Positions 52,117 to 61,228 of a stretch of 64,000 nucleotides of DNA are shown here, one piece after another. The DNA comes from Dongia_B sp035539075 (GTDB lineage Bacteria; Pseudomonadota; Alphaproteobacteria; Dongiales; Dongiaceae), in contig DATLJB010000005.1 of NCBI GenBank assembly GCA_035539075.1, positions 1-64,000 of the forward strand, in the 5' to 3' direction. Position 1 is the first letter of the stretch. Each line of letters opens with the position of its first letter. The notes below the pieces were generated by a model, which was not told where the DNA came from, searched no databases, and was given only the letters and a program-made list of their open reading frames with translations. The position numbers and the translations under genes were made by a program.

Positions 52117-53064
52117 TCAGAATTTATAGGCGGCGATCCAGTCGATATCGAGGCTAGCCGGTGTTGGCGTCTTGTCGTTGGCGCTCTTCTGCACCGCGAG
52201 ATTGGCGAGCAGATACATCGGCCGATCCGGGCGGTCGAGACCCGGCGGCGTGATGAACTGGCCGATCGGCTTGCGGTCGATGTAATAGACCATGCGCTCC
52301 TTGGTCCAGAGCACGCCATAGGTATGGAATTCCTTGTCGTTGTTCGGCACCTGCACGTTGCAATGGGTGCTGACATGCTTGCCCCGGCCGTCCTGGCGCC
52401 AATGGGTCGTCATGTCGACGCTTTCAGGCTTGTCGCCACCGGTTTCGAAGATATCGATCTCCGGCGGCCAATCCGACCGCTGCCGCATCATCCAGAAAGC
52501 CGGCCAATAGGCGTGGCCGCGCGTCATCCGCGCCCGGATCTCGAAATAACCGAAGTTCTGATAGAAGGTGTTGCGGGTGGTGATGAGGCCGGAGGTATAG
52601 CGCAGCCCTTTGAACTTGCCCAAATAGGCGTCAGGCGTCTTGTTCGCCATGATATGCAGGATGCCGTCCTTGAGGACGAAGGGGTCGATGCCCGCATCCA
52701 TGAAACGACGATCGACATAAATCTGCTGTTCTGAATTCGGTGCCAGGGTGCGGTTCTCGACCGTGTAGTCATGACCCTGGTAGTGATTGGTCCAGACATC
52801 CTTGTCGAGTGAATTGCCATTGAAATTATCGGCGAAGCTTTGCCGCAACGGCAATTGGGTCAGGGTCGCCGCTTCCGGGATCGGCTGGCATTTGTCGGTG
52901 AGGGCGCCGGTCGGTTGATCGAGCATCAACTGCTTCGGCGCATCCTCGGCCCGCGCGGCCCGGATGCCGGCGATCTGGGCACCGGCCAAGGCCGGCAGGA
53001 GCAGGGCGGTCAAAAGCAAGGTGTGACGCGAGAGCTGACCGAGGGAGGAGCGACTGCCTGGCAT
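52117..53064 (-). CDS. Secreted GH16 family beta-glucanase (ExoK-like)
   Basis: 315 residues with a Sec signal peptide (HTLLLTALLLPALAGAQ; cleavage uncertain, near A-x-A before residue 40) and a GH16 catalytic domain carrying the consensus E-I-D-I-F-E at Glu202, Asp204, Glu207, preceded by FEIRARMTRGHAYWPAFWMM. GH16 enzymes in EPS clusters cleave the polymer to low-molecular forms, like ExoK on succinoglycan. Convergent with the ExoL-like gene. The presence of a beta-1,3/1,4-glucanase-type enzyme supports a glucose-rich polymer. Confidence 0.9.
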   Translation of the reverse strand: MPGSRSSLGQLSRHTLLLTALLLPALAGAQIAGIRAARAEDAPKQLMLDQPTGALTDKCQPIPEAATLTQLPLRQSFADNFNGNSLDKDVWTNHYQGHDYTVENRTLAPNSEQQIYVDRRFMDAGIDPFVLKDGILHIMANKTPDAYLGKFKGLRYTSGLITTRNTFYQNFGYFEIRARMTRGHAYWPAFWMMRQRSDWPPEIDIFETGGDKPESVDMTTHWRQDGRGKHVSTHCNVQVPNNDKEFHTYGVLWTKERMVYYIDRKPIGQFITPPGLDRPDRPMYLLANLAVQKSANDKTPTPASLDIDWIAAYKF

Positions 53065-53533
53065 CGGGATCTTTCTGTCTGGTTTAAACCGCGGTGGAGC
53101 CTAGGAATGGGACCTGTGCGAATGCCTGCCATAGTGGCGTGAGCCGGCGGTTTGCGGCGACGATGCGCCGCTGCCGCGACTGCCAATAGACGATCATTCC
53201 GGCGGTTTAGTTCCCGCTGGGGCGCACAGAACATTGTGGGATTAGGGATAAGTTCCGCTGTCGGCATATTTATGTGGCGGGCCGTGCGTTTGCCCGGGGA
53301 AGCAGAACCGGCGCGCCCTCGGCGGGCGGGCTGGTACCAGCCGCTGCATATGAAACATCCAAGAATCGGGAACTATCCGCCTCGCGCGAAATTATTACCG
53401 CCGGCTGCAATTTCTGCGATGGCCACCGGTAACGGCCTCTCCTTAGATCGCATGCCCGCGTTATTCTGGTTTCGACGCCAGCCCGGCCGAGCCGCGACCG
53501 AGGCGGCTTCGTTACGGGCACATGAGGGGCACT
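53065..53533. other. Divergent intergenic region, GH16 / galE
   Basis: 469 bp with no credible gene. CCGGCGGTTT occurs twice (53144-53153 and 53199-53208). Both promoters are presumably here. Short frames such as 53152-53634 are not coding-like. Confidence 0.5.
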
Positions 53534-54544
53534 ATGCAGGGAACAGTAATCGTCACCGGCGGCGCCGGCTATATCGGCAGCCATGTCTGCAAGGCACTGC
53601 ATCAGCGCGGCATCCTTCCTGTCACGATCGATGATCTCAGCAGCGGCAACGACTGGGCGGTCAAATGGGGGCCGCTGCATGTCGTCAATATCTGCGACGG
53701 TGCCGCCCTCCGCAGTATCTTCGACCGGTATCAGGTCGATGCCGTACTGCATTTCGCGGCGCATTCCCAAGTGGGCGAATCCGTCAGCAATCCGCTGAAA
53801 TACCATCGCAACAATATCGGCGGCACGGTCAGCCTGGCCGAGGTGATGGTGGAACGCGACGTGCGGCGGCTGGTCTTTTCCAGCACCTGCGCCGTCTACG
53901 GCCTGCCCGAGACGACGCCGATCACGGAAGATGCGCCGCGCCGGCCGGTCAACCCCTATGGCCAGTCGAAGATGGCGGCGGAAAACGCGCTGATGGATGT
54001 CGCCGCGACAGGCAAGTTGAGCGTCGCCATGTTGCGCTATTTCAACGCCGCTGGTGCCGATACCGGCCTGGAGATCGGCGAGGCGCATGAGCCGGAAAGC
54101 CATATCATTCCCCTGGCGATCCGCGCCGCGACCGGCCGGCTCGCCCAGTTCCGCCTGTTCGGCACCGATTATCCGACGCCGGACGGCACCTGCCTGCGCG
54201 ACTATATCCATGTCAATGACCTCGCTTCGGCGCATCTTGCGGCGCTCGATTTCCTGCAGGACAAAGGGGGCTCCCACAGCTTCAATCTCGGTACCGGCAA
54301 GGCGGTTTCCGTGCGGGAGATCCTTACCGCCGTCGAAGGCGTAACCGGCCGCCTCGTGCCGACCGCGGAAGTGGAGCGCCGTGCTGGCGACCCGCCGATC
54401 CTTTTTGCGGCCAACGGCAAGGCGCGGGACCAGTTGAACTGGGAGCCAGGCGAAAGCGATATCGACAGCATCGTCCGCAGCGCTGTCGCCTGGGACCAGG
54501 TGTATCACCAGCAGCATCAGCAGGCGGTTCCCAAATCGGCTTAA
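53534..54544 (+). CDS. galE: UDP-glucose 4-epimerase
   Basis: 336 residues of the extended SDR family: MQGTVIVTGGAGYIGSHVC (NAD loop, residues 9-15), FSSTCAVYG, and the Y-x-x-x-K pair Tyr142/Lys146 in NPYGQSKMAAE. It converts UDP-glucose and UDP-galactose, supplying galactose to the EPS; the exo equivalent is ExoB. GAGGGG stands upstream of ATG 53534. Intact and of standard length. The gene downstream is a glycosyltransferase 24 bp away. Confidence 0.95.
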   Translation: MQGTVIVTGGAGYIGSHVCKALHQRGILPVTIDDLSSGNDWAVKWGPLHVVNICDGAALRSIFDRYQVDAVLHFAAHSQVGESVSNPLKYHRNNIGGTVSLAEVMVERDVRRLVFSSTCAVYGLPETTPITEDAPRRPVNPYGQSKMAAENALMDVAATGKLSVAMLRYFNAAGADTGLEIGEAHEPESHIIPLAIRAATGRLAQFRLFGTDYPTPDGTCLRDYIHVNDLASAHLAALDFLQDKGGSHSFNLGTGKAVSVREILTAVEGVTGRLVPTAEVERRAGDPPILFAANGKARDQLNWEPGESDIDSIVRSAVAWDQVYHQQHQQAVPKSA

Positions 54545-54568
54545 GCGTCGGACCGATTATGCCGCTGG

Positions 54569-55564
54569 ATGCGGCGCATGACGGAACGGGAGATGATCCT
54601 CACACAACGTTCGTGCCGGGATTTGCGCCAGGGCTTGAGCCGCAGCTTGAGCCGGGGCCTGTCATGGCGGCGCGAATTTGCGGGGCAGGCGTTCCGTCGC
54701 CTGGCCAGTCACGGCCGCGATGCCTATTTGCGGGCGCTGATCGCCTGGCGCTGGCAAATGCGGCGGCGAAATGCAACGTTCGCCCAATCATCTCATGGCC
54801 TGCCAGCGCCCCTCATTCTCTCCCTGACATCCTTTCCGGCGCGCTATGCCACGCTGGAGCTGACGCTGAAAAGCCTGCTGCAGCAATCCGTACGCCCTGA
54901 CCGGGTGGTCCTGTGGATTGCTAAGGAACATCAAGGCAGCCTGACGCCAGAGATTCTGGCTTTGCGCGCGGCGGGGCTGGAGATCGGCGACTGCGACAAC
55001 AGCCTGCGCTCGCACAACAAGTATATCCACAGCCGGCGCCTCTATCCGGGCGCCTTCATCGCCACGGCCGATGACGACACCTATTACTGGCCCGGCTGGC
55101 TGGCGGAACTGATCGCCGATTACGATCCGCAGCAGCGGGTCATTCCCTGCCACCGGGTGCACCGCATCGTCTTGGCAGCGGATGGGCGTCCCGCGCCCTA
55201 TCGCGACTGGCAGTGGGAAGCGCCGGCGTTGGCTGCGGATGCGTTGGTTTTCCCGACCGGCGTCGGGGGCGTGCTCTATCCGCCGGGCTGCCTGCATGCC
55301 GATGTCGACGACACCGAGCGGATCCTGGCGCTTTGTCCCCGGGCGGACGATATCTGGCTCTACTGGATGGCGCAGCGGCAGGGATTCCTCTTTCGCCGCA
55401 CCACCCAGGGCCGCTCCCTGCATCATTGGCTGAGCAGCCAGGCGCAGGGCCTGATGTGGGGCAATGTCTTCGCTGCCGACGGCAACGACGAACAGATCAA
55501 GGCGATGATCGAGGCCTTCGGCTGGCCCGTTTATCACCCCGCATCGGCGCCGATTCCGGCCTGA
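54569..55564 (+). CDS. Glycosyltransferase-like protein
   Basis: 331 residues. After an Arg-rich N-terminal ~75 residues comes PLILSLTSFPARYATLELTLKSLLQQSVRPDRVVLWIA, a GT-A-like opening, DCDNSLRSHNKYIHSRRLYPGAFIATADDDTYYWPGWL with a DDD metal motif, and HRVHRIVLAADG. This family is often found in EPS and capsule clusters and is annotated only as glycosyltransferase. The alternative start at 54578 is possible. It follows galE by 24 bp and probably uses UDP-galactose, by context only. Confidence 0.75.
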   Translation: MRRMTEREMILTQRSCRDLRQGLSRSLSRGLSWRREFAGQAFRRLASHGRDAYLRALIAWRWQMRRRNATFAQSSHGLPAPLILSLTSFPARYATLELTLKSLLQQSVRPDRVVLWIAKEHQGSLTPEILALRAAGLEIGDCDNSLRSHNKYIHSRRLYPGAFIATADDDTYYWPGWLAELIADYDPQQRVIPCHRVHRIVLAADGRPAPYRDWQWEAPALAADALVFPTGVGGVLYPPGCLHADVDDTERILALCPRADDIWLYWMAQRQGFLFRRTTQGRSLHHWLSSQAQGLMWGNVFAADGNDEQIKAMIEAFGWPVYHPASAPIPA

Positions 55565-55847
55565 CCGATCCGGCAACCCCCGGGATTGCCGCGACGCGCT
55601 GTAATTACGCTGCAACGGCCGCTCGCAACAGCTTTCAATTCCCGAAGAGGGCGCTATCCTCGACCAGGGATTCGCAGGGCCCGGCCGGAGCGGCTGGCGC
55701 CTTCGAGGATATGGTGCGGGGGAGGGCGATGGCGGCGCGTTACGGAAGACTTGATCCATCGCTCATCGAGCAGTCCGCCGGCCCGACGATCCGCCCCACC
55801 GCGGCGCGCCGCCCGATCGGTGTCTGGCTGCAGAGATCGCGGCCGTC

Positions 55848-56948
55848 ATGACACCTCTTACGCCCGACCTGGGACGCAAAGCGGCGCGCTTACCCTGGCT
55901 GAATATTGCGCGCTGGTTCACCGGGCTGATCGGCATCGGCGCCGTGATCGCCGTCATCCTCAATATCGCCGATATCGAGCGCCTCCTGGCCGTAATTCGC
56001 GATATCGAGCCGTCATGGCTATTGCTGGCGCTGCTGACCCAGGCGATGACTTACGGGGCGGCTGCGGGAGTCTGGTTCCAGGTCTTGCGGGCGGATGGCC
56101 GCTCGATCCCGTTTCATGCCCTCTACCGGCTCAGCCTTGCCCAGCTCTTTGCCGAACAGGCACTGCCCAGCAGCGGGCTCAGCGGTGCGCTGCTGGTGGT
56201 GAAGGGATTGGTCAATCGCGGCATCGAAGAGGCGACCGGCATGGGCTGCATGCTGGTCGGCATGGTCTCCTATTATGCCGGCTATCTGCTGGCCATCACG
56301 GCGAGCTTCGTTATCCTGTTCAGCGAGCACGACCTGCGCGATCCGCATATGACGGTGTTGGTTCTGCCGTTGCTTATTGTCGCCGGCCTGTTCTGCCTCC
56401 TGATCATGGCGGTGCTCGGCTTCACCTTCTGGCTGCGGCGCCGGGGTGGGGTGCCGCATTTGCCGGCGCGTTTGCTATCCTGGTTGCAGCGCTGGCACGC
56501 CGGCTGGTCGATGCTGGAGCGGCTGGTGCAAATGCTGAGCGAGGCGCCCGCGGCGCTGCTGCAGAGCAGGCCGCTGCTGATCCGCACCACCGCCTTGCAG
56601 CTGACGGTGTTCCTGATCGATGCCGTCACCTTTACCATCATGCTGCAGGCGATCGGTGCGCATCTTCGCTATGATATCGTGTTTGCCTGTTTCGTCCTGG
56701 CATCCCTGGTCGGATCGGTCCTGCCGGTTCCGCTCGGCCTCGGCAGTTTCGAGGCAAGCTGTGTGGCCCTGCTGCATCTCTTCCAGGTGCCGGTGGAAAC
56801 GGGGCTGATCGCCGTGCTGCTGCTGCGCGGCTTTACCTTCTGGCTGCCGATGATACCGGGACTTTGGTTCGCCCACCGGGAACTGCAGGCGTCGCCGCCG
56901 CCAGGCGAAGACCTTGACCGGCGCCTGGAAAACCACACTTCTTCATAA
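55848..56948 (+). CDS. Lysylphosphatidylglycerol-synthase-type (flippase-like) transmembrane protein
   Basis: 366 residues with about eight to nine helices. Motifs LSLAQLFAEQALPSSGLSGALLVVKGLVNRGI and SLVGSVLPVPLGLGSFEASCVALL match the lysylphosphatidylglycerol synthetase/UPF0104 membrane domain (MprF-N, AglD-type), lipid flippase-like proteins. Last gene of the EPS locus region, 283 bp after the GT. Possible roles: lipid-linked sugar handling or membrane lipid modification. No lysyl-transferase domain is fused. Confidence 0.85.
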   Translation: MTPLTPDLGRKAARLPWLNIARWFTGLIGIGAVIAVILNIADIERLLAVIRDIEPSWLLLALLTQAMTYGAAAGVWFQVLRADGRSIPFHALYRLSLAQLFAEQALPSSGLSGALLVVKGLVNRGIEEATGMGCMLVGMVSYYAGYLLAITASFVILFSEHDLRDPHMTVLVLPLLIVAGLFCLLIMAVLGFTFWLRRRGGVPHLPARLLSWLQRWHAGWSMLERLVQMLSEAPAALLQSRPLLIRTTALQLTVFLIDAVTFTIMLQAIGAHLRYDIVFACFVLASLVGSVLPVPLGLGSFEASCVALLHLFQVPVETGLIAVLLLRGFTFWLPMIPGLWFAHRELQASPPPGEDLDRRLENHTSS

Positions 56949-56972
56949 ATTTTCAATGCATTGAAGCCAAAT

Positions 56973-58106
56973 ATGGCGCCAATCGAAAGAGTTGGTGAAG
57001 CGACCGTGGCGGAGCGAGGCGACAAAGCGGAAGGGGAAGGCGACGGCGCTGTCGATACGGCCGAAGTGCCGCGGCCGCGGCGTGCTGTCAAGCCGGGCGT
57101 CAAGCATATCAGCCTGGCGCTGCAAGGCGGGGGATCGCATGGGGCCTTCACCTGGGGTGTCATGCATCGCCTGATGAGCGAGCCGCGCCTTTATATCGAC
57201 GGCATCAGCGGAACGAGCGCCGGCGCGATGAATGCCGTGGTCTTCGCCGACGGCTTCCTCAAGGGCAAGCGCCAGGGCGCCATCGACGCGCTGGCCGAGT
57301 TCTGGCAGCGCGTTTCGCGGCTCTGTCCTGTACCGCGCATGATTCCCCGCGGCATTCCCGGGGTGTCGGAGGGATGGGCGGTCGACAATGATCCCACCTT
57401 CATGATGGTCGATTTCATGACGCGGCTGTGGTCGCCGCGCCAGTTCAATCCGATGAAACTCAATCCGCTGGGTGATATCCTCAGCGAGCTGGTGGATTTC
57501 GCGCAACTGCGGGCCCATCCAGATGTGAAGCTTTTCGTCACCGCGTCCAATGTGCGGACCTGCCGCTCGCGCATCTTCCGAACGCCGGAACTCACGGCGC
57601 AGGCAGTGCTGGCCTCGGCCTGCCTGCCCCTGCTGTTCGAGGCAGTGGAAGTCGAGGGCGAGTTCTATTGGGACGGTGGCTATCTCGGCAATCCGGCGAT
57701 CTATCCGTTGATCCATGAATGCGACAGCAGCGATGTGGTGCTGGTGCATATCAATCCGATGAATCGCCCTGACGTGCCGGCCACCGCGCGCGACATCCTC
57801 AACCGCATCAATGAAATGACGTTCAATGCCAGCCTGGTGCAGGAGATGCACGGCTTTGCCACTGTCTCCCGGCTGGTTGAAAGCGGAGCGCTGAATGACG
57901 ACCGCTACGTCGCCGTGCGCTTCCATCAGATCGGTGCCGAGTTGGAACTGGCGGAGATGGGCGCGCTCAGCAAGATGAATACCGAGCGCGCTTTCCTCGA
58001 TCATCTGCATCAGCTCGGCTATGAAACTGCCGATCGCTGGATCAGCGATAATTTCGACCGTATCGGCTGGGAAAGCACCATCGATCTGGAAGAGCGCTAC
58101 GGCTGA
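56973..58106 (+). CDS. Patatin-like phospholipase
   Basis: 377 residues. The patatin domain starts ISLALQGGGSHGAFTWGVMHRL (oxyanion hole GGGxxG), then DGISGTSAGAMNAVVF with the nucleophile Ser in G-T-S-A-G, and the catalytic Asp in FYWDGGYLGNPAIYPL. A cytosolic or membrane-associated lipid acyl hydrolase. The N-terminus of about 45 residues is charged. ATG 56973 is chosen, but ribosome site support is weak. Not linked to EPS function by any motif. Confidence 0.92.
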   Translation: MAPIERVGEATVAERGDKAEGEGDGAVDTAEVPRPRRAVKPGVKHISLALQGGGSHGAFTWGVMHRLMSEPRLYIDGISGTSAGAMNAVVFADGFLKGKRQGAIDALAEFWQRVSRLCPVPRMIPRGIPGVSEGWAVDNDPTFMMVDFMTRLWSPRQFNPMKLNPLGDILSELVDFAQLRAHPDVKLFVTASNVRTCRSRIFRTPELTAQAVLASACLPLLFEAVEVEGEFYWDGGYLGNPAIYPLIHECDSSDVVLVHINPMNRPDVPATARDILNRINEMTFNASLVQEMHGFATVSRLVESGALNDDRYVAVRFHQIGAELELAEMGALSKMNTERAFLDHLHQLGYETADRWISDNFDRIGWESTIDLEERYG

Positions 58107-58489
58107 ATTCCTGGTGGCGTCTCGTCGTCAGGCGGGCCGCTCTGACGGCGGTTCCGGAAACCCTTCGCCGGCCTTCTCCGCATATTGACGTCGCGCGCAT
58201 CCTTCTGCATGCTCTGGCGCGAAGGGGATGGGGTCCCCCAAAACCGCCCGCAAGGGATGATGACTCCTGCCGCGCGACGCTACGCGGTGGGAGAGGCTTG
58301 TCCGCAACCCCGGCATCTCCTCCGCCTTCTCGCGCATCTCGTTTGACCGGCTGCCGACCTGCAGGGCAGCAACCCATGGAGATGCCTGATGGACTTGCGA
58401 CTCCTATCCGACGACCATTCATGCTGGCGATCATGGCCCGGCGGCCGGTGGAAGAAATGCCATCTGCCCGGCATTGGCGGGGGCTGCTG
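58107..58489. other. Leader region of the crcB operon
   Basis: 383 bp without a credible protein gene. The left part contains the fluoride riboswitch; the right part (58288-58489) is an untranslated leader with several ATGs in short frames. The crcB start at 58490 lies some 220 bp after the riboswitch. Confidence 0.6.
58218..58272 (+). promoter_or_regulatory. Fluoride riboswitch (crcB motif)
   Basis: The segment contains the conserved blocks of the crcB motif in the right order: GGGGATGGGGTCCCCC (P2 and the start of P1), AAAACCGCCC, and GATGATGACTCCTGCC, closing the pseudoknot. It precedes a CrcB-family gene on the same strand. A following hairpin CCGCG/CGCGG at 58270-58287 may be the expression platform. 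Binding of fluoride would turn on crcB. Confidence 0.88.
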
Positions 58490-58882
58490 ATGTCGCCGGT
58501 CATCGCCTGCTGGGTTGCCGTGGGCAGCGCCCTTGGCGGCGTCGCGCGCTATTGGTGTTCCGGCCTGGCCGCCAATTGGTTTGGCGAGACCTTCCCCTGG
58601 GGCACCCTGATCGTCAATGTCACCGGCTCATTCCTGATCGGAGTGATCGCCACATTGACGAGCCCCGATGGTCGTCTCATGGTTTCGCCGGAGGCACGGC
58701 AGTTCATGATGGTGGGGATCATGGGCGGGTTCACCACCTTCTCGTCCTTCAGCCTGCAGACCCTGCGCCTGGCGCAGGACGGCGACTGGCTGCGGGCGGG
58801 ATTGAATGTCATTGGCTCGGTGGCTGCCTGCCTGATCATGGTCTGGGCCGGCCATGTCATGGCCGCCTTGTTGAACCGGTAG
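58490..58882 (+). CDS. crcB: Fluoride channel CrcB (Fluc)
   Basis: 130 residues with four membrane helices. GGVARYWCSGLA, TLIVNVTGSFLIG and the phenylalanine box GFTTFSSFS match the Fluc fluoride channel. Start ATG 58490 is preceded by GGGGG seven bases before; longer frames up to 58298 add a non-conserved extension. It is preceded by the fluoride riboswitch and followed by DUF190. Dual-topology homodimer that exports fluoride passively. Confidence 0.93.
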   Translation: MSPVIACWVAVGSALGGVARYWCSGLAANWFGETFPWGTLIVNVTGSFLIGVIATLTSPDGRLMVSPEARQFMMVGIMGGFTTFSSFSLQTLRLAQDGDWLRAGLNVIGSVAACLIMVWAGHVMAALLNR

Positions 58883-58905
58883 GGTTATCGCTGATGGAGG
58901 AAAAG

Positions 58906-59250
58906 ATGGAACTGCCAAAGGACGCCATGCTGCTGCGCATCTTCATCGGCGAAAGCGACCGCGCCGGACACCAGCCGCTCTATGAGGCGATCGTGCTGAA
59001 GGCCCGCGAGGCGCATCTCGCCGGCGCCACGGTACTGCGTGGGCCGATGGGCTTCGGCCATTCCAGCCGGCTGCATACGGCGAAGATCCTGCGCCTGTCA
59101 GAGGACCTGCCGATCGTCATCGAGATCGTCGACAGCGAGGCGAAGCTGCGCGCCTTCTGGAGCGCGATCGAATCGATCATGGGGGCGAGCCTTGTGACCC
59201 TGGAACGCGTGGAAGTGCTGCGCTATGGCGCCGGCGTCGCGAAGGCATAG
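58906..59250 (+). CDS. DUF190 family protein
   Basis: 114 residues; MLLRIFIGESDRAGHQPLYEAIVLKAREAHLAGATVLRGPMGFGHSS matches the DUF190 (YjfF/PII-like) family, commonly paired with CrcB. GGAGGAAA stands before ATG 58906. 23 bp after crcB, so part of the fluoride response operon. Fold is PII-like; ligand not known. Confidence 0.92.
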   Translation: MELPKDAMLLRIFIGESDRAGHQPLYEAIVLKAREAHLAGATVLRGPMGFGHSSRLHTAKILRLSEDLPIVIEIVDSEAKLRAFWSAIESIMGASLVTLERVEVLRYGAGVAKA

Positions 59251-59258
59251 GGTGTTGC

Positions 59259-59585
59259 GTGAAGGGATTCAGCGACAATCGCTTTTTTAATCTCCTGGCG
59301 CGCCTGCAGGCAGCCAGCAATCCGCATCCGACCATCGATCGCTGGAGCTTCGACGGCGTGGAGTGGCGCCGCGAAAGGCAAAGCCATTGGGGACAGGATT
59401 ACGCCTATCAGGTCGAGGCGCAGACCCTGACCCATGCCGGTCGTCCGGCCTGGTCGTTGCTGGTGATTGCGGAGACCTGGTGGGGTCCCGATCGGAAGCT
59501 CGCCCTGCGTCAGACCCAGTGGGGACGGCTGGTTTCCGGCAGCAAGGCAGCCGCCCTGGCCTGGTTCAACCGGCATGAGCGGTGA
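59259..59585 (+). CDS. Hypothetical protein, 108 residues
   Basis: GTG 59259 is the apparent start, 8 bp after the DUF190 stop, so likely in the same operon. The sequence is Trp-rich (six or seven in 108), e.g. RWSFDGVEWRRERQSHWGQDYAYQVEAQT and RLALRQTQWGRLVSG. No signal peptide or membrane helix. I do not recognise a family. Compositional coding bias supports it as a real gene. Confidence 0.7.
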   Translation: MKGFSDNRFFNLLARLQAASNPHPTIDRWSFDGVEWRRERQSHWGQDYAYQVEAQTLTHAGRPAWSLLVIAETWWGPDRKLALRQTQWGRLVSGSKAAALAWFNRHER

Positions 59586-59600
59586 TCCGGCGCGCTCTAT

Positions 59601-60947
59601 CTAGCCAGCGGTCTCGCGGCTGATGCCGAGCACCCGAAGCAACATGGGCATGGTGAGGCCCTGGATCAGCACCGAGAATGAAACCGTCGCGAAGGCGGCG
59701 ACGACGATCTCATCGCGCAACGGAAAGTCCGGCGGCAAGGCGAGGACCAGGGCCAAGGCGAGCGCGCCGCGTAATCCGCCCCACCACAGGACGTGCTGCT
59801 CGCGCATCGGCACCCGCCAGCGCGATCCCCGGAACAGCAGGCAGAGGGGATAGACGCTGGCGAGGCGCGCCGCCAGCACCAGCAGATTGACGATCACCAG
59901 CGCCGTCCAGCCGAGGGCGTCGAAGGCGGTGCCGGCAATGGTGAGGCCGATCAGCAGGAAGATCAGCGAATTGGCGAGGAAGGCGGCGAATTCCCAGAAG
60001 GCGATGATGAAATCGCGGCCGCGATCGGTCATGTTGAGCTCGGGCACTCGCAGATTCTGCAGGCTGAAGCGATGCCGCTTCTTGCTGCCATAGGCGCTGC
60101 CGCGCGCTGCACCGGTTGCGCCGCCATTATCCGGCCCCTCGGCAAGGCTTCCATGCGGTCCGGTGAAGCGGCCCAGATTGCCGATCAGCAGCCCGGCGGA
60201 AACGGTGGCAAGAACGCCCGAGGCGCCGAAATGTTCCGCGGCCAGGAAGGCGCCATAGGCGGTGACGGTGGTGACGGAGGTCTCGATGAGATGATCCCGG
60301 GAGCGCCCCATGACCAGGATCGCGACGCCGCCGCAAGCAAGACCGATGGCGATGCCGCCGAGCGCCGTATGGGCAAGCGCGAGGCCGAAGACACCGGCCG
60401 AGAGGGCGGCACCGCTATCCGCCGCGCGACCGGCTTGCGCGAAACCGAGGGCGAGGACGAAGAAGACGGCGGCGACGCCATCATTGAACAGGCTCTCGCT
60501 CTCGACCACCAGGCGCAGCCGCCCGCCGATCCCGGTATCCTTGAACATGGCGATGACGGCGACGGGATCGGTGGCGGAGATCAGCACGCCGAACAGCAGG
60601 GCCGGCGCCAGCGGCCAATGCAGCAGCGCGGTCATGCCATAGGTGACGACGGCGGCGGAAACCACCACGCCGAAGATCGACAGCACCAGGACTGGCAAAG
60701 CGTCGCGTTTCAGCTCGCGCCATTCGATGGCCAGCGCTGCCTCGAACAGCAGCGGCGGCAACAGCAGATCAAAGATGAGGTCATGGGTCAGCCTGACATT
60801 ACCGCCGAAATGGGCGAAGGCCATGGCAATGCCGGCCAGGACCAGCCCCACGGTATAAGGCAGGCGCAACCGCCGCGCGATGATCGCCACCACGGAGGCC
60901 GCCATCAGCAGGCCGATCGATTCGGTCAGAATGTATTCCGTATCCAT
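59601..60947 (-). CDS. CPA1-type Na+(K+)/H+ antiporter (NhaP-like)
   Basis: 448 residues with around 12 helices. LPYTVGLVLAGIAMAF, DLIFDLLLPPLLFEAAL, LISATDPVAVIAMFKDTG (D-P cation site), ESLFNDGVAAVFF (N-D motif) and the final WWGGLRGALALALVLALP are classical for the CPA1 family. The start ATG 60947 is preceded by weak ribosome signal; the earlier frame to 61061 is not conserved. Short cytoplasmic C-terminus, no RCK domain. Function: cation/proton exchange. Confidence 0.93.
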   Translation of the reverse strand: MDTEYILTESIGLLMAASVVAIIARRLRLPYTVGLVLAGIAMAFAHFGGNVRLTHDLIFDLLLPPLLFEAALAIEWRELKRDALPVLVLSIFGVVVSAAVVTYGMTALLHWPLAPALLFGVLISATDPVAVIAMFKDTGIGGRLRLVVESESLFNDGVAAVFFVLALGFAQAGRAADSGAALSAGVFGLALAHTALGGIAIGLACGGVAILVMGRSRDHLIETSVTTVTAYGAFLAAEHFGASGVLATVSAGLLIGNLGRFTGPHGSLAEGPDNGGATGAARGSAYGSKKRHRFSLQNLRVPELNMTDRGRDFIIAFWEFAAFLANSLIFLLIGLTIAGTAFDALGWTALVIVNLLVLAARLASVYPLCLLFRGSRWRVPMREQHVLWWGGLRGALALALVLALPPDFPLRDEIVVAAFATVSFSVLIQGLTMPMLLRVLGISRETAG

Positions 60948-61091
60948 GGCGCGGGATGATAGGGGAGGTCCCCCAGTGGAGAAAGGAAAAGTGCCCATCC
61001 GACCTTGGGGCGAGCCCCTTGATCTTGCGATCCGATCAGCCGCCAGTCGCAAGCCATGCATATCTGCTGCATAATTTTACACCCGTCATAT

Positions 61092-61113
61092 TTCCTTTAC
61101 CGTTCCTTTACCG
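61092..61113. repeat. 11-bp tandem repeat upstream of the chemoreceptor
   Basis: TTCCTTTACCG occurs twice in immediate succession (61092-61102, 61103-61113), one helical turn apart. It is in the 281-bp space between the antiporter and the chemoreceptor, about 115 bp before the ATG, and may be a regulator site. Confidence 0.6.
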
Positions 61114-61228
61114 TTAGGAATGGCAAAATCGCCCGCCGGTAAGAATCCTATTTTGCCGGTTTCAATGTCGAGGCGGCGACCGGTTCAAAGGCTCGCCGGC
61201 TGATAAGCGGCAAGACAGGGGACGGATC

